A stretch of 64,000 nt of DNA from Pseudoclavibacter helvolus (GTDB lineage: Bacteria; Actinomycetota; Actinomycetes; Actinomycetales; Microbacteriaceae). Positions 40,540 through 48,734 of the stretch are shown in pieces. Under the pieces are notes generated by a model that was not told the DNA's origin, made no database searches, and was given only the letters and a program-made list of their open reading frames with translations. The position numbers were made by a program, and so were the translations under genes. Where the stretch lies: the NCBI RefSeq assembly GCF_014191305.1, contig NZ_JACHWJ010000001.1:1364001-1428000 (forward strand). The letters are read 5' to 3'. Positions within the stretch are counted from its first letter, which is position 1; the number at the start of each line of letters is the position of its first letter.

Positions 40540-40846
40540 CACGAAGAAGCCTGTCGGGTGGAGTGTGGACGGTCAGGGGCGCAGGCGACGCGTGTATGAC
40601 GCCCCGAAGACTCCGTTCCAGCGGTTGCTCGAAGCGGGGGTGCTTTCTCACACCCAGGAGCGGATGTTGCGGGCGCAGTATGCGAAGCTCAACCCGGTCG
40701 AGTTGACGCGTGACATTGTGAGGTATCAGGACATGCTCATCACCAAAGCGCGATGGAAGACCGAGGTCCTTACGGCCGAGGTGGCAGACGCGCAGAAGAG
40801 CCGGCGGAAGCGGCAGGCTGGCGGCGTGAAGATTCACTCCGCATGA
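40540..40846 (+). pseudogene. Integrase-core transposase copy B, part 3
   Basis: C-terminal 101 codons starting TKKPVGWSVDGQGRRRRVYD and ending GGVKIHSA at the TGA 40846. The region is strongly basic. The frame joins exactly with part 2 when IS21 and one CGCC are removed. Confidence 0.85.
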
Positions 40847-40914
40847 CCCAGGGCTACGCGATCAATCTATGTGAGGCACGACCCGGGTTACGCGATCATC
40901 TTGACATGAGGCAC

Positions 40915-41186
40915 CACGGGCATCGGCCCGACGAATTTTCTCGCCATGCTGGTCCGCGTACTTCGAGCCAGGAAGGGAATCTCATGGTCGCTCTTCACCG
41001 TCTTGAGACCCGGCGTCGCTGTGACACCAGGCGCTGTGACACCAGGTGCTGTGACACCATAGGTCATCGAGATGGTGGCCTCTGGATCAGCGGGCGAAGC
41101 CGCGCGACCGGCGCGCGCGAGGGACGCCGTGACAGCACGATGACAATGGCTTGAGCCCCGCTGATCGGGGACCGGGTTGATGTCTG
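40915..41186. other. Region with ORF truncated by IS copy B
   Basis: On the minus strand an ATG at 41073 opens a frame with a small peptide repeat (GVTAP, GVTAP, GVTATP) followed by LARSTRTSMARKFVGPMPVV, then runs into the IS end at 40914. It could be the start of a gene cut by the IS, but there is no convincing RBS or family. A small hairpin CCCC-GCTGAT-GGGG lies near 41156-41170, just past the membrane protein stop. Confidence 0.35.
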
Positions 41187-42257
41187 TCACCCGTTCCGCT
41201 GGACCTCGCCCGGCTCCTGCCGGTACGTGTAGGCGGCGGCCCGGACCGCCTCGTCGCTCTCCAGGCCCGCGCCCAGGGCTCCGCCGACCGTTGCCAGGGC
41301 GCTGGCCAGCACGGCCAGCTTGAAGTAGTCGCCGACTTGAACCGCGTGTCCGAGGTTCTCCTCCAGCAAATGTGCAGGCACCAGCAGTGGGGTGATCAGG
41401 AGTGCGAGGAGCAGGAGCGCTGTGTACAGGAAGGTCACACCCAGCACGACCGTTCCCGTCGTGGCCAGGTTGAATAGGGTGACGTGCTTCCCACCCGCCG
41501 GATTCGAACCGCGCTCCCAAAGGCCCGCTCCGAGGATCAGCGAGGCCGTGATCGCTGCGACGGCGCCCATTCCGATCGCCGTCAACCAGGTCCAGCTGAG
41601 CGCGTCGCCCAGTTGCCAGATGTCGGATGTGATCATCGCGAAGACTCCGGCCGCCAGAGCGGCGGTCAGAGCCTTGGAGAGTCCAATGGCAAGCCGCCAC
41701 GGCTGATTGGCCCGGATCATTCCGACCAGGAGTCGCGCGTTCCCTTTCAGGACCCTCGCCGTGAACATGACGCTGCCGTCTTCCCCTTCCTGCTGACTCC
41801 CGAGCTCGCCAGCGCGGCGCCGGAGGGCGGCCTGCGAGCCAGCGGACCCGTGATCCTCGGCCTCCCCGAGCAAGGTGCGCACGAGACCGACGACTGCGCC
41901 ACTGGCGCGTCGACGCAGTCCCACCGCCCCGAGCGCCGGCAGGCATACGACAGCCACTCCGTGCACCGGGCTGGCATGGGCGACCACCGGCCGGCGACGA
42001 ACGCTGAGCGGCAAGTCGGTGAGGCAGACGACGAGGTCCCAGGCCTCCACCAGGAGCCGCTCCCGCGCCGCGCCGACGAGGACAGCATCGTCAGCAGGTG
42101 GGTGGACGAGGGCATCGACCACCGTTGGCACCCGCCATCGGACGGTGGGCATCAGAACACTCAGCTCTGCGCGCAGGTCCTCAGCGAGATCAGCCGCGAC
42201 TTGGGCGGCCACACCCGGAGCCGAGATGAGTCCGATCACCACCTCACCGGCACTCAC
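41187..42257 (-). CDS. Uncharacterised membrane protein, island cargo
   Basis: About 356 residues from GTG 42257; the open frame runs further up into the adjacent IS but that part is IS sequence. The N-terminal soluble half starts VVIGLISAPGVAAQVAADLAEDLRAEL, contains VCLTDLPLSVRRRPVVAHASP and has an alpha/beta look. The C-terminal half has four to five hydrophobic segments (roughly 195-215, 225-250, 265-300, 320-340). Homologues in actinobacteria have been given misleading enzyme names; the function is unknown. It sits alone between integrase-core IS copies B and C. The true start is uncertain because IS copy C lies only 90 bp upstream. Confidence 0.7.
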   Translation of the reverse strand: MSAGEVVIGLISAPGVAAQVAADLAEDLRAELSVLMPTVRWRVPTVVDALVHPPADDAVLVGAARERLLVEAWDLVVCLTDLPLSVRRRPVVAHASPVHGVAVVCLPALGAVGLRRRASGAVVGLVRTLLGEAEDHGSAGSQAALRRRAGELGSQQEGEDGSVMFTARVLKGNARLLVGMIRANQPWRLAIGLSKALTAALAAGVFAMITSDIWQLGDALSWTWLTAIGMGAVAAITASLILGAGLWERGSNPAGGKHVTLFNLATTGTVVLGVTFLYTALLLLALLITPLLVPAHLLEENLGHAVQVGDYFKLAVLASALATVGGALGAGLESDEAVRAAAYTYRQEPGEVQRNG

Positions 42258-42346
42258 AGGCAGCCGGTCGGGTTGCAGGAATGGGTTCGAACAGTGTGCG
42301 TCATACACACAAGTGTGGGGTCGCCCGCGGAGTAGTGCAAGAAGCC

Positions 42347-42873
42347 GGCGTACCTTGCGTATATTGATCGCGTAGCCTAAGTCGTGCCTCACATACTTTG
42401 ATCGCGTACTTCTACGCTGAACGAGTATGAACAAGGGTGTGGTGTCAGTGGCGACACGAATCGAAATCACCAAACAGTTGAAACAGGCGTACACGACCGC
42501 GGCGAAGTCCGAGAAGTCCGAAATTCTGGACCAGTTCTGCGCAACTACCGGGGTGTCACGCGTCACGGCCAGACGCTACCTCACCGACCCGAACCTCGGG
42601 GCGAAGAACGTCACCCGGATCGACCGCAGACACCACCGACCGACCAAATACTCGGCCGCTTCCAGGCGCGTGCTGGTGTGGCTGTGGCGGGTCATGATGT
42701 ACCCGTGCGGGAAGTACATGCAGCAGATGCTCCCCGAATGGATTCCCCGGCTCGAAGCCCATCACGAACTCGTGTATGGCGAGCACGACTACACGTCTGA
42801 GGTGCGAGCCGAGCTGCTGCACATGTCTGCCGCGACCATTGACCGGTACTTACGTGAACACCGTCGGGCCCTC
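42347..42873 (+). mobile_element. Integrase-core IS, copy C, 3' truncated
   Basis: The same left end as copies A and B. It is cut at 42873 by IS3 'b', only a few bases from the point where copy A is cut by the unrelated IS3 'a'. Confidence 0.85.
42427..42873 (+). pseudogene. Integrase-core transposase, N-terminal part (copy C)
   Basis: 149 codons ending EHRRAL, identical to copy A over the shared length. The catalytic domain is lost to the IS3 'b' insertion. Confidence 0.85.
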
Positions 42874-43792
42874 TGGTCTGCCGCGATGTTTTCGGACTGT
42901 CCCCAGCCTGAATGCGATGACTTTTATGCTGCCAACGTGAGTGGCCCGTGATGGACCTGATTCGGCGTTTGATACCCTAACCCCGAATGGCGACGCCGAC
43001 TGTTATAGAACCCCTCGATATAGCGAACGATATCCTTCCGAGCATGCTTCTTGCTCGGATACGTCGTCCGATACACTCGCTCATTTTTCAAGGCAGCGAA
43101 GAATGATTCGGCCATCGCGTTATCCCAACATACACCAGTTCGCCCCATCGAGGAACGCATTCCGAGATCTTTCACCGACTTCCGAAAATCGCTGGACGTG
43201 TAGACACTTCCGCGATCGGAATGGAACACAGCGCCCTCCTCAATCGGTGTGCTCTCGGCGGCATTTCTGAGCGCCTGCTCGATCAACTCGGTCCGCATGT
43301 GGTCCTCAATGGCCCACCCAACGACTTTCTTTGAATAGCAATCGATGACGGTCGCGAGATACACGAAACCCTGCCAGGTGTGAATGTAGGTGATATCGCC
43401 GACGAATTTCCGACCCGGTCGGGTGGCCGTGAAGTCGCGCTCGACGAGATCCGGGAGGGCATGCTCCTCGCCATCCGTGGTTGTCGTGACTCGGAACGGT
43501 CGAGGCTGGCAGGCCACGAGCTTGTGCTCAGCCATCAGGCGGCGAACGAGCTCCGGGGAACAGTGCGTGCCAGCCTCGGCAAGGTCAGCGTGAATTCGCC
43601 GATACCCATACGTCCCGTCCGACGCTTCGAAGAACATTGTGATCTTCTCGACAAGTGCGTCTCGTCGCTCCTGCGTGCGAGTTGGCGTCGGGTCCCTCCA
43701 GGAATAGAAACCAGATTTCGAAACACCAAGCCAAGCGCACATTTTCGTGACGGAATGATTAACACTCGCGTCAATGGTCAGGGAGTCAATGT
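42874..43792 (-). mobile_element. IS3-family element 'b', copy 1, truncated
   Basis: The left end TGGTCTGCCGCGATGTTTTC is identical to IS3 'b' copy 2 at 45976. The element is cut at 43792 by ISL3 copy 4, so orfA and the start of orfB are missing. Confidence 0.88.
42924..43792 (-). pseudogene. IS3 'b' orfB transposase, 5' truncated (copy 1)
   Basis: About 288 codons from IDSLTIDASVNHSVTKMCAW to HHGPLTLAA. HTH_21 (TYGYRRIHADLAEAG) and the DDE core (FVGDITYIHTW, HSDRGSVYTS, NAMAESFFAALKNE) are intact; only the initiation region is lost. Copy 2 shows the complete version. Confidence 0.9.
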
Positions 43793-45251
43793 GGCTCTTG
43801 GGACATTCGGTGGGGGTGAGGCGCGCCGGGTGATGGTTGGCGGGTAGGGGTCGAGGTCCCCGAGGATCAGTAGCGCTAACTGTCTGATCGATTCCGAGGA
43901 CCTCGACGTGTTTCACCCTACTTCGGGGTGCGCTTCTGCGCGCTCCACTGCCTGCCCTTGCTCGCGCTGTGACCTGTTGCTCGGCCTCGACGGGGTCCAT
44001 GTTGAGGCTGTCGAGCGGGACGACGGGGTTCTGACGGTCACGGTCTCGAGCCCGACGGTGCCGACGGGTTGTCCCTCGTGCGGGGTCGTCGCGATCGGTC
44101 GTGGCAGGCGGCGTCGGGTCCTGCACGATGTCCCCAGTGTTGGGCGGGTGCGGATCGTGTGGCGGCAACGCATCTGGCAGTGCATCGATAGCAGTTGCGA
44201 TCGGAAGACGTTCGTGGAGCAGGTCTCGACGCTCGTCGCTCCGCGGGGGTCGATCACGAAGCGGGCGGTGGTGTGGGCGATTGTTCAGTTGCGGCGTGAG
44301 CACGCGACGATCGCAGGTCTTGCCCGCCAACTCGGGACGTCGTGGAAGACGGTGTGGCGTGCCATCGAGCCCGAACTTCAGCGTCTCGCGGCCGATGAGT
44401 CCCGGTTCGAGAACGTCACCACACTCGGGGTGGATGAGCACATCTGGCATCACGTCGACCCCCGCAGGCGTGGCCCGAAGGAGCTGACCGGGATGGTCGA
44501 TCTCACCCGAGATGACCGCGGAAAGACGCGGGCTAGGCTCCTCGACCTCGTGCCGGGTCGTTCCGGGAAGGCTTACGCGACCTGGCTCGCTGAGCGCGGG
44601 GACGCGTTCCGCAAGAACGTGCAGGTGGCAGCGCTGGATCCGTTCGCCGGATACATGAGCGCGATCGATGACCAGCTCGAAGATGCGACCGCGGTCCTTG
44701 ACGCGTTCCACGTCGTCAAGCTCGGCACCGCCGCCGTCGACGAGGTTCGCCGCCGTGTTCAGCAAGACACCCTCGGGCATCGCGGGAGAAAGGGAGACCC
44801 GCTCTACGGCATTCAGACGATCCTCCGCGCGGGAGAGGAGAACCTGACCGAGAAGCAACGAGCCCGCCTCGACACGGCGATCGGGGCCGACCCCGCCCAC
44901 ATCGAGGTGTTCATCGCGTGGCAGTGCGCGCAGGAACTCCGCTCGGCCTACCGCGCGAAGGACCTGGCCGAGGGGCGGCGGATCGCCGTGAAAGTCGCCG
45001 AGTCGTTCCATACCTGCCCGATCCCCGAGATCGCCCGCCTGGGGCGCACACTACGACGGTGGCGTGACGCGTTCCTCAACTACTTCACCACCGCACGCGC
45101 GAACAACGGCGGCACCGAAGCGATCAACGGGATCATCGAACTCCACCGCCGACTCGCCCGCGGCTACCGCAACCGCCACAACTACCGACTACGCATGCTC
45201 CTCGCCGCCGGCGGCCTCACCCCCTGACCCCCACCGAATGTCCCAAGAGCC
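43793..45251 (+). mobile_element. ISL3-family element, copy 4, no target duplication
   Basis: 1459 bp with GGCTCTTGGGACATTCGGTG ends. The 8 bp on the left (GTCAATGT) and right (CCATAACG) do not match. The left flank is IS3 'b' orfB and the right flank is dprA sequence, so the element marks a deletion or recombination junction. Confidence 0.9.
43908..45227 (+). CDS. ISL3-family transposase (copy 4)
   Basis: 439 residues, intact, with CSRC, CPSCG, VTTLGVDEHIWHH, ALDPFAGYMSAI, DAFHVVKLG and NNGGTEAINGIIELH. Distinct from both the copy 1/2/5 type and copy 3, so at least three ISL3 variants live in this island. Confidence 0.94.
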   Translation: MFHPTSGCASARSTACPCSRCDLLLGLDGVHVEAVERDDGVLTVTVSSPTVPTGCPSCGVVAIGRGRRRRVLHDVPSVGRVRIVWRQRIWQCIDSSCDRKTFVEQVSTLVAPRGSITKRAVVWAIVQLRREHATIAGLARQLGTSWKTVWRAIEPELQRLAADESRFENVTTLGVDEHIWHHVDPRRRGPKELTGMVDLTRDDRGKTRARLLDLVPGRSGKAYATWLAERGDAFRKNVQVAALDPFAGYMSAIDDQLEDATAVLDAFHVVKLGTAAVDEVRRRVQQDTLGHRGRKGDPLYGIQTILRAGEENLTEKQRARLDTAIGADPAHIEVFIAWQCAQELRSAYRAKDLAEGRRIAVKVAESFHTCPIPEIARLGRTLRRWRDAFLNYFTTARANNGGTEAINGIIELHRRLARGYRNRHNYRLRMLLAAGGLTP

Positions 45252-45430
45252 CCATAACGAGCGCCGCCAGCACGGGATCCAACCTGCTGCTGCAAAGCGG
45301 TCACGCCCGTGTCATTACCAATGGAACCGACATCATGCGCATGCTTGAGGGCGAAACGAGCGCCCCCGCGCGAAGTGTGATCCGCGCGGAGGCGCCGCAT
45401 GCTGTCTCACCCAAAAGTCGGGTGCTGTAG
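45252..45430 (+). pseudogene. dprA 3' fragment
   Basis: The frame from 45254 reads ITSAASTGSNLLLQSGHARV and then ITNGTDIMRML, ending SPKSRVL at TAG 45430. This matches the end of the Rossmann domain of DprA/Smf (consensus PG-SAGTN-LI-GA-LV-DIL). DprA loads RecA on incoming single-stranded DNA. Everything upstream is lost at the ISL3 copy 4 edge. It could come from a plasmid- or island-borne dprA or from the chromosomal gene. Confidence 0.7.
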
Positions 45431-45433
45431 CTC

Positions 45434-45640
45434 CTACCTTGCCGTCGGCATCTCTACGACCAGACTCTGTCGAAGCTCGTCGAGGTCAACGCGAATGAGG
45501 CGCCCGACCCGATATCCGCGGACGGTGCCGTCAGCGATTCGACGTCTGATGGTCTTGACCGAAACTCCGAGATTCTCGGCTGCGACCGCCAATGGTAGCA
45601 ACGCGGATTCGGATGCATCGGATGGGTTGCGGGCAATCAT
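45434..45640 (-). CDS. Excisionase-like HTH protein
   Basis: 68 residues from ATG 45640 with GGGAGG 7 nt upstream. MerR-type/HTH_17 fold: LLPLAVAAENLGVSVKTIRRRIADGTVRGYRVGRLIRVDLDELRQSL. This is the usual Xis or recombination directionality factor of actinobacterial integrated elements, encoded next to the integrase. It lies 58 bp after the integrase stop on the same strand. Confidence 0.8.
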   Translation of the reverse strand: MIARNPSDASESALLPLAVAAENLGVSVKTIRRRIADGTVRGYRVGRLIRVDLDELRQSLVVEMPTAR

Positions 45641-45698
45641 GGTGTTACCTCCCTGTAAGCGAATGAGTGTCACTCCACAGGTGTCCGCAGCTGTCCGG

Positions 45699-45975
45699 TT
45701 AGGTCTCCTCGCCACCGTCGCCTTCTTTCTTCGCTCGGGCAATGCTCGTGCTGACACGATCGCTCATACGGTCAGCCAGTTCCCGGTCTCGATTCATCGT
45801 GGCGTGCTGGTAACGCAACACGATGTGAATGTCAGCGTGACCGCCGCGTCGCATCAGCTCCGCGAGCGTCGCCCCCTCTTGCGCGAAGATCGTGAGCCCC
45901 GTGTGCCGCAGGTCGTGAAACCTGAAGCGGTGGGGCAGCCCCGCTACTCCATCCCGCGCGTCAGCCCAGATGTAT
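45699..45975 (-). pseudogene. Tyrosine integrase, C-terminal part
   Basis: Reads YIWADARDGVAGLPHRFR, then FHDLRHTGLTIFAQEG, ELMRRGGHADIHIVLRYQHA and a stop at 45699. Catalytic HxxR (HDLRH), the second His (GGHAD) and the Tyr (LRYQHA) are present. When IS3 'b' copy 2 and its TAT duplication are removed it joins in frame with WGY of the N-terminal part (NTRWGYIWADARDG). Confidence 0.9.
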
Positions 45976-46025
45976 TGGTCTGCCGCGATGTTTTCGGACT
46001 GTCCCCAGCCTGAATGCGATGACTT

Positions 46026-46629
46026 TTATGCTGCCAACGTGAGTGGCCCGTGATGGACCTGATTCGGCGTTTGATACCCTAACCCCGAATGGCGACGCCG
46101 ACTGTTATAGAACCCCTCGATATAGCGAACGATATCCTTCCGAGCATGCTTCTTGCTCGGATACGTCGTCCGATACACTCGCTCATTTTTCAAGGCAGCG
46201 AAGAATGATTCGGCCATCGCGTTATCCCAACATACACCAGTTCGCCCCATCGAGGAACGCATTCCGAGATCTTTCACCGACTTCCGAAAATCGCTGGACG
46301 TGTAGACACTTCCGCGATCGGAATGGAACACAGCGCCCTCCTCAATCGGTGTGCTCTCGGCGGCATTTCTGAGCGCCTGCTCGATCAACTCGGTCCGCAT
46401 GTGGTCCTCAATGGCCCACCCAACGACTTTCTTTGAATAGCAATCGATGACGGTCGCGAGATACACGAAACCCTGCCAGGTGTGAATGTAGGTGATATCG
46501 CCGACGAATTTCCGACCCGGTCGGGTGGCCGTGAAGTCGCGCTCGACGAGATCCGGGAGGGCATGCTCCTCGCCATCCGTGGTTGTCGTGACTCGGAACG
46601 GTCGGGGCTGGCAGGCCACGAGCTTGTGC
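46026..46629 (-). pseudogene. IS3 'b' orfB transposase, C-terminal part (copy 2)
   Basis: Runs from LVACQPRPFRVTTTTDG through the DDE core to HHGPLTLAA. It joins 48089-48377 once ISL3 copy 5 and one copy of its GCTTGTGC duplication are removed. Confidence 0.9.
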
Positions 46630-48088
46630 GGCTCTTCGGACATTCGGTGGGGGTCATGGGGTGAGTCCGCCGGCGGCGAGGAGCATGCGGAGCCGGTAGT
46701 TCTCTCGGTTTCGGAAGCCGCGAGCGAGGCGACGATGCAGCTCGATGATCCCGTTGATCGCCTCGGTGCCGCCGTTGTTTGCCCGGCTGGTGGTGAAGTA
46801 GGCGAGGAACGCTGAGCGCCAGCGTCGCAGGGTGCGGCCGAGGCGTGCGATCTCGGGGATCGGGCAGGTGTGGAACGACTCGATGACCTTCTCGGCGATC
46901 CGGCGTCCCGTGGTCAGGTCTCTCTGGTGGTAAGCAGCGCGGAGTTGTTGGGCGCACTGCCATGCGACGAACACCTCGTCGTGGGCCGGGTTCGCCTCGA
47001 TCGCCGCGATGAGGCGGGCCTGCTGCTTCTCGGTCAGGTTCTCCGCCCCGGCGCGGAGGATGGTCTGGATCCCGTAGAGCGGGTCGCCGGTCCGTCCGCG
47101 ATGGCCGAGGGTGTCTTGCTGGACCCGGCGGCGGACCTCGTCGACCGCTTGAGTGCCGAGCTTGACGACATGGAACGCGTCCAGCACGGCGGTGGCATCT
47201 TGCAGTTTGTCGTCGATCGCGGTCTTGTAACCGGCGAACGGATCCAGCGCCGCGACCTTCACCTGCTTGCGGAATGCGTCGCCACGTGCGCTGAGCCAGG
47301 TCGCGTAGGCCTTCCCCGACCTGCCCGGCACGAGGTCCAGCAGCCGGGCCCGCGTCTTCCCGGTGCTGTCGCGGGTGAGGTCGACCATCCCGGTCAGCTC
47401 CTTCGGACCGCGCTTGCGCGGGTCGACGTGATGCCAGATGTGCTCGTCAACGCCCAGCGTTGTCACGTTCTCGAACCGGGACTCATCGGCCGCGAGCTTC
47501 ACAAGCTCCGGCTCGACGGCCCGCCACACCGTCTTCCACGACGTGCCCAGCTGGCGACGCAGTCCTTCGATCGTGGCGTGTTCGCGACGCAGCTGACCGA
47601 CTGCCCAGACGACCGCGCGTCGGGTGAGTACCCCACGCGGGGCGACAAGAGACGGCAGCTGTTCCACGAACGTCTGCCGTGCACAGCCCGACTCGTCACA
47701 CCGCCAGACTCGCTGCCGCCACACGATTCGCACCCGTGTCATGCCGGGCACGTCATGAAGCAGCCGGCGGCGACGTCCACGGCCGGTCGCGACGGTCCCG
47801 CACGACGGGCAACCGGCAGGCGCCGCAGGACTCGAGACCGTCACGATCAGTAGTCCGTTGCGGCGGTCCACGTGCTCGACATGGACGCCCTCGAGGCCGA
47901 GCAGGAGGTCACAGCGGGAACACGGGTCAGTGGCAGAGCGCGCGTCAGCGCACACCGAAGTAGGGTGAAGCACGTCGAGGTCCTCGTGATGGATCAGGTG
48001 GTTAGCGCTTCTGATCCTCCGGGACCTCGACCCCTACCCGTCGAACCTCACCCGGCGAGCCCTACCCCCACCGAAAGTCCGAAGAGCC
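46630..48088 (-). mobile_element. ISL3-family element, copy 5
   Basis: 1459 bp, flanked by the 8-bp duplication GCTTGTGC (46622-46629 and 48089-48096). Same type as copies 1 and 2. Confidence 0.95.
46654..47973 (-). CDS. ISL3-family transposase (copy 5)
   Basis: 439 residues. Differs from copies 1 and 2 at one residue (MLHPTSV instead of MLHPTSM). All motifs are intact. Confidence 0.95.
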   Translation of the reverse strand: MLHPTSVCADARSATDPCSRCDLLLGLEGVHVEHVDRRNGLLIVTVSSPAAPAGCPSCGTVATGRGRRRRLLHDVPGMTRVRIVWRQRVWRCDESGCARQTFVEQLPSLVAPRGVLTRRAVVWAVGQLRREHATIEGLRRQLGTSWKTVWRAVEPELVKLAADESRFENVTTLGVDEHIWHHVDPRKRGPKELTGMVDLTRDSTGKTRARLLDLVPGRSGKAYATWLSARGDAFRKQVKVAALDPFAGYKTAIDDKLQDATAVLDAFHVVKLGTQAVDEVRRRVQQDTLGHRGRTGDPLYGIQTILRAGAENLTEKQQARLIAAIEANPAHDEVFVAWQCAQQLRAAYHQRDLTTGRRIAEKVIESFHTCPIPEIARLGRTLRRWRSAFLAYFTTSRANNGGTEAINGIIELHRRLARGFRNRENYRLRMLLAAGGLTP

Positions 48089-48377
48089 GCTTGTGCTCAG
48101 CCATCAGGCGGCGAACGAGCTCCGGGGAACAGTGCGTGCCAGCCTCGGCAAGGTCAGCGTGAATTCGCCGATACCCATACGTCCCGTCCGACGCTTCGAA
48201 GAACATTGTGATCTTCTCGACAAGTGCGTCTCGTCGCTCCTGCGTGCGAGTTGGCGTCGGGTCCCTCCAGGAATAGAAACCAGATTTCGAAACACCAAGC
48301 CAAGCGCACATTTTCGTGACGGAATGATTAACACTCGCGTCAATGGTCAGGGAGTCAATGTATTCATACTTGCTCAC
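48089..48377 (-). pseudogene. IS3 'b' orfB transposase, N-terminal part (copy 2)
   Basis: Begins at GTG 48377 (SKYEYIDSLTIDASVNHSV) touching the orfA stop, and includes the HTH_21 region TYGYRRIHADLAEAGTHC. Interrupted at MAEHK by ISL3 copy 5. Confidence 0.88.
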
Positions 48378-48661
48378 TACCGCTGCTCCCGCGCGAAGTA
48401 AGCCGTAGCTTTTTTCAGGAACGCGGTCTCCGCCCGTAGCTCCAGGACTTCCTTCTCGAGCTCACGGAGTCGCTCTCGCTCCGATCCACTCACAGGGAGT
48501 TCCGTGACCGGGTTGTCCGCCCGATACTTCGCGAGCCAATTCCGGAGAGTCTCCGCGCCCACACCATACGACGCTGCAACGTCCTTGATCGGTTTCGACG
48601 ACGCGATCACCTCCTGACAGAGCTCGTCCTTAAATTCCTGCGTAAATCTTCTACGAGACAT
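48377..48661 (-). CDS. IS3 'b' orfA
   Basis: 94 residues: HTH (RRRFTQEFKDELCQEV, then KDVAASYGVGAETLRNWLAKY) and a coiled coil (ERERLRELEKEVLELRAETAFLKKA). Intact; the orfA/orfB junction is suited to -1 frameshifting. Confidence 0.88.
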   Translation of the reverse strand: MSRRRFTQEFKDELCQEVIASSKPIKDVAASYGVGAETLRNWLAKYRADNPVTELPVSGSERERLRELEKEVLELRAETAFLKKATAYFAREQR

Positions 48662-48734
48662 GAATTGCCCCTCCCGGCGACTTCCCTACCCAATTTACCG
48701 GGGAGCTACTGTCCGAGAACATAGCGGCAGCCCA

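Larger units (their letters stand above)
35688..40914 (+). mobile_element. Integrase-core IS, copy B, split by ISL3 and IS21
   Basis: The left end GGCGTACCTTGCGTATATTG resembles the right end near 40914 (complement GGTGCCTCATGTCAAGATGA). Subterminal TTGATCGCGTAGCCC and GTCGTGCCTCACATA blocks are repeated in inverted order at the right end. After removal of the ISL3 (with 8-bp duplication) and the IS21 (with 4-bp duplication) the element is about 1426 bp and its transposase reads through as 425 residues. A GCATCGG occurs just outside both ends but the exact ends are uncertain. Confidence 0.85.
45976..48734 (-). mobile_element. IS3-family element 'b', copy 2, with ISL3 insertion
   Basis: Ends TGGTCTGCCGCGATGTTTTC and, at the right, the complement of TGGGCTGCCGCTATGTTCTC, with the 3-bp duplication TAT (45973-45975 and 48735-48737). 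About 1292 bp without the ISL3. It splits the integrase gene. Confidence 0.92.

Noticed and set aside
35680-40927. GCATCGG as a 7-bp target duplication of IS copy B
   Set aside because: It occurs just outside both ends, but the right end of the element is not fixed and other copies do not show a comparable repeat, so it was not used as evidence.
41025-41065. Short tandem repeat as a CRISPR or VNTR
   Set aside because: Only three imperfect copies of about 14 bp (GCTGTGACACCAGG) with no spacers; too short for either.
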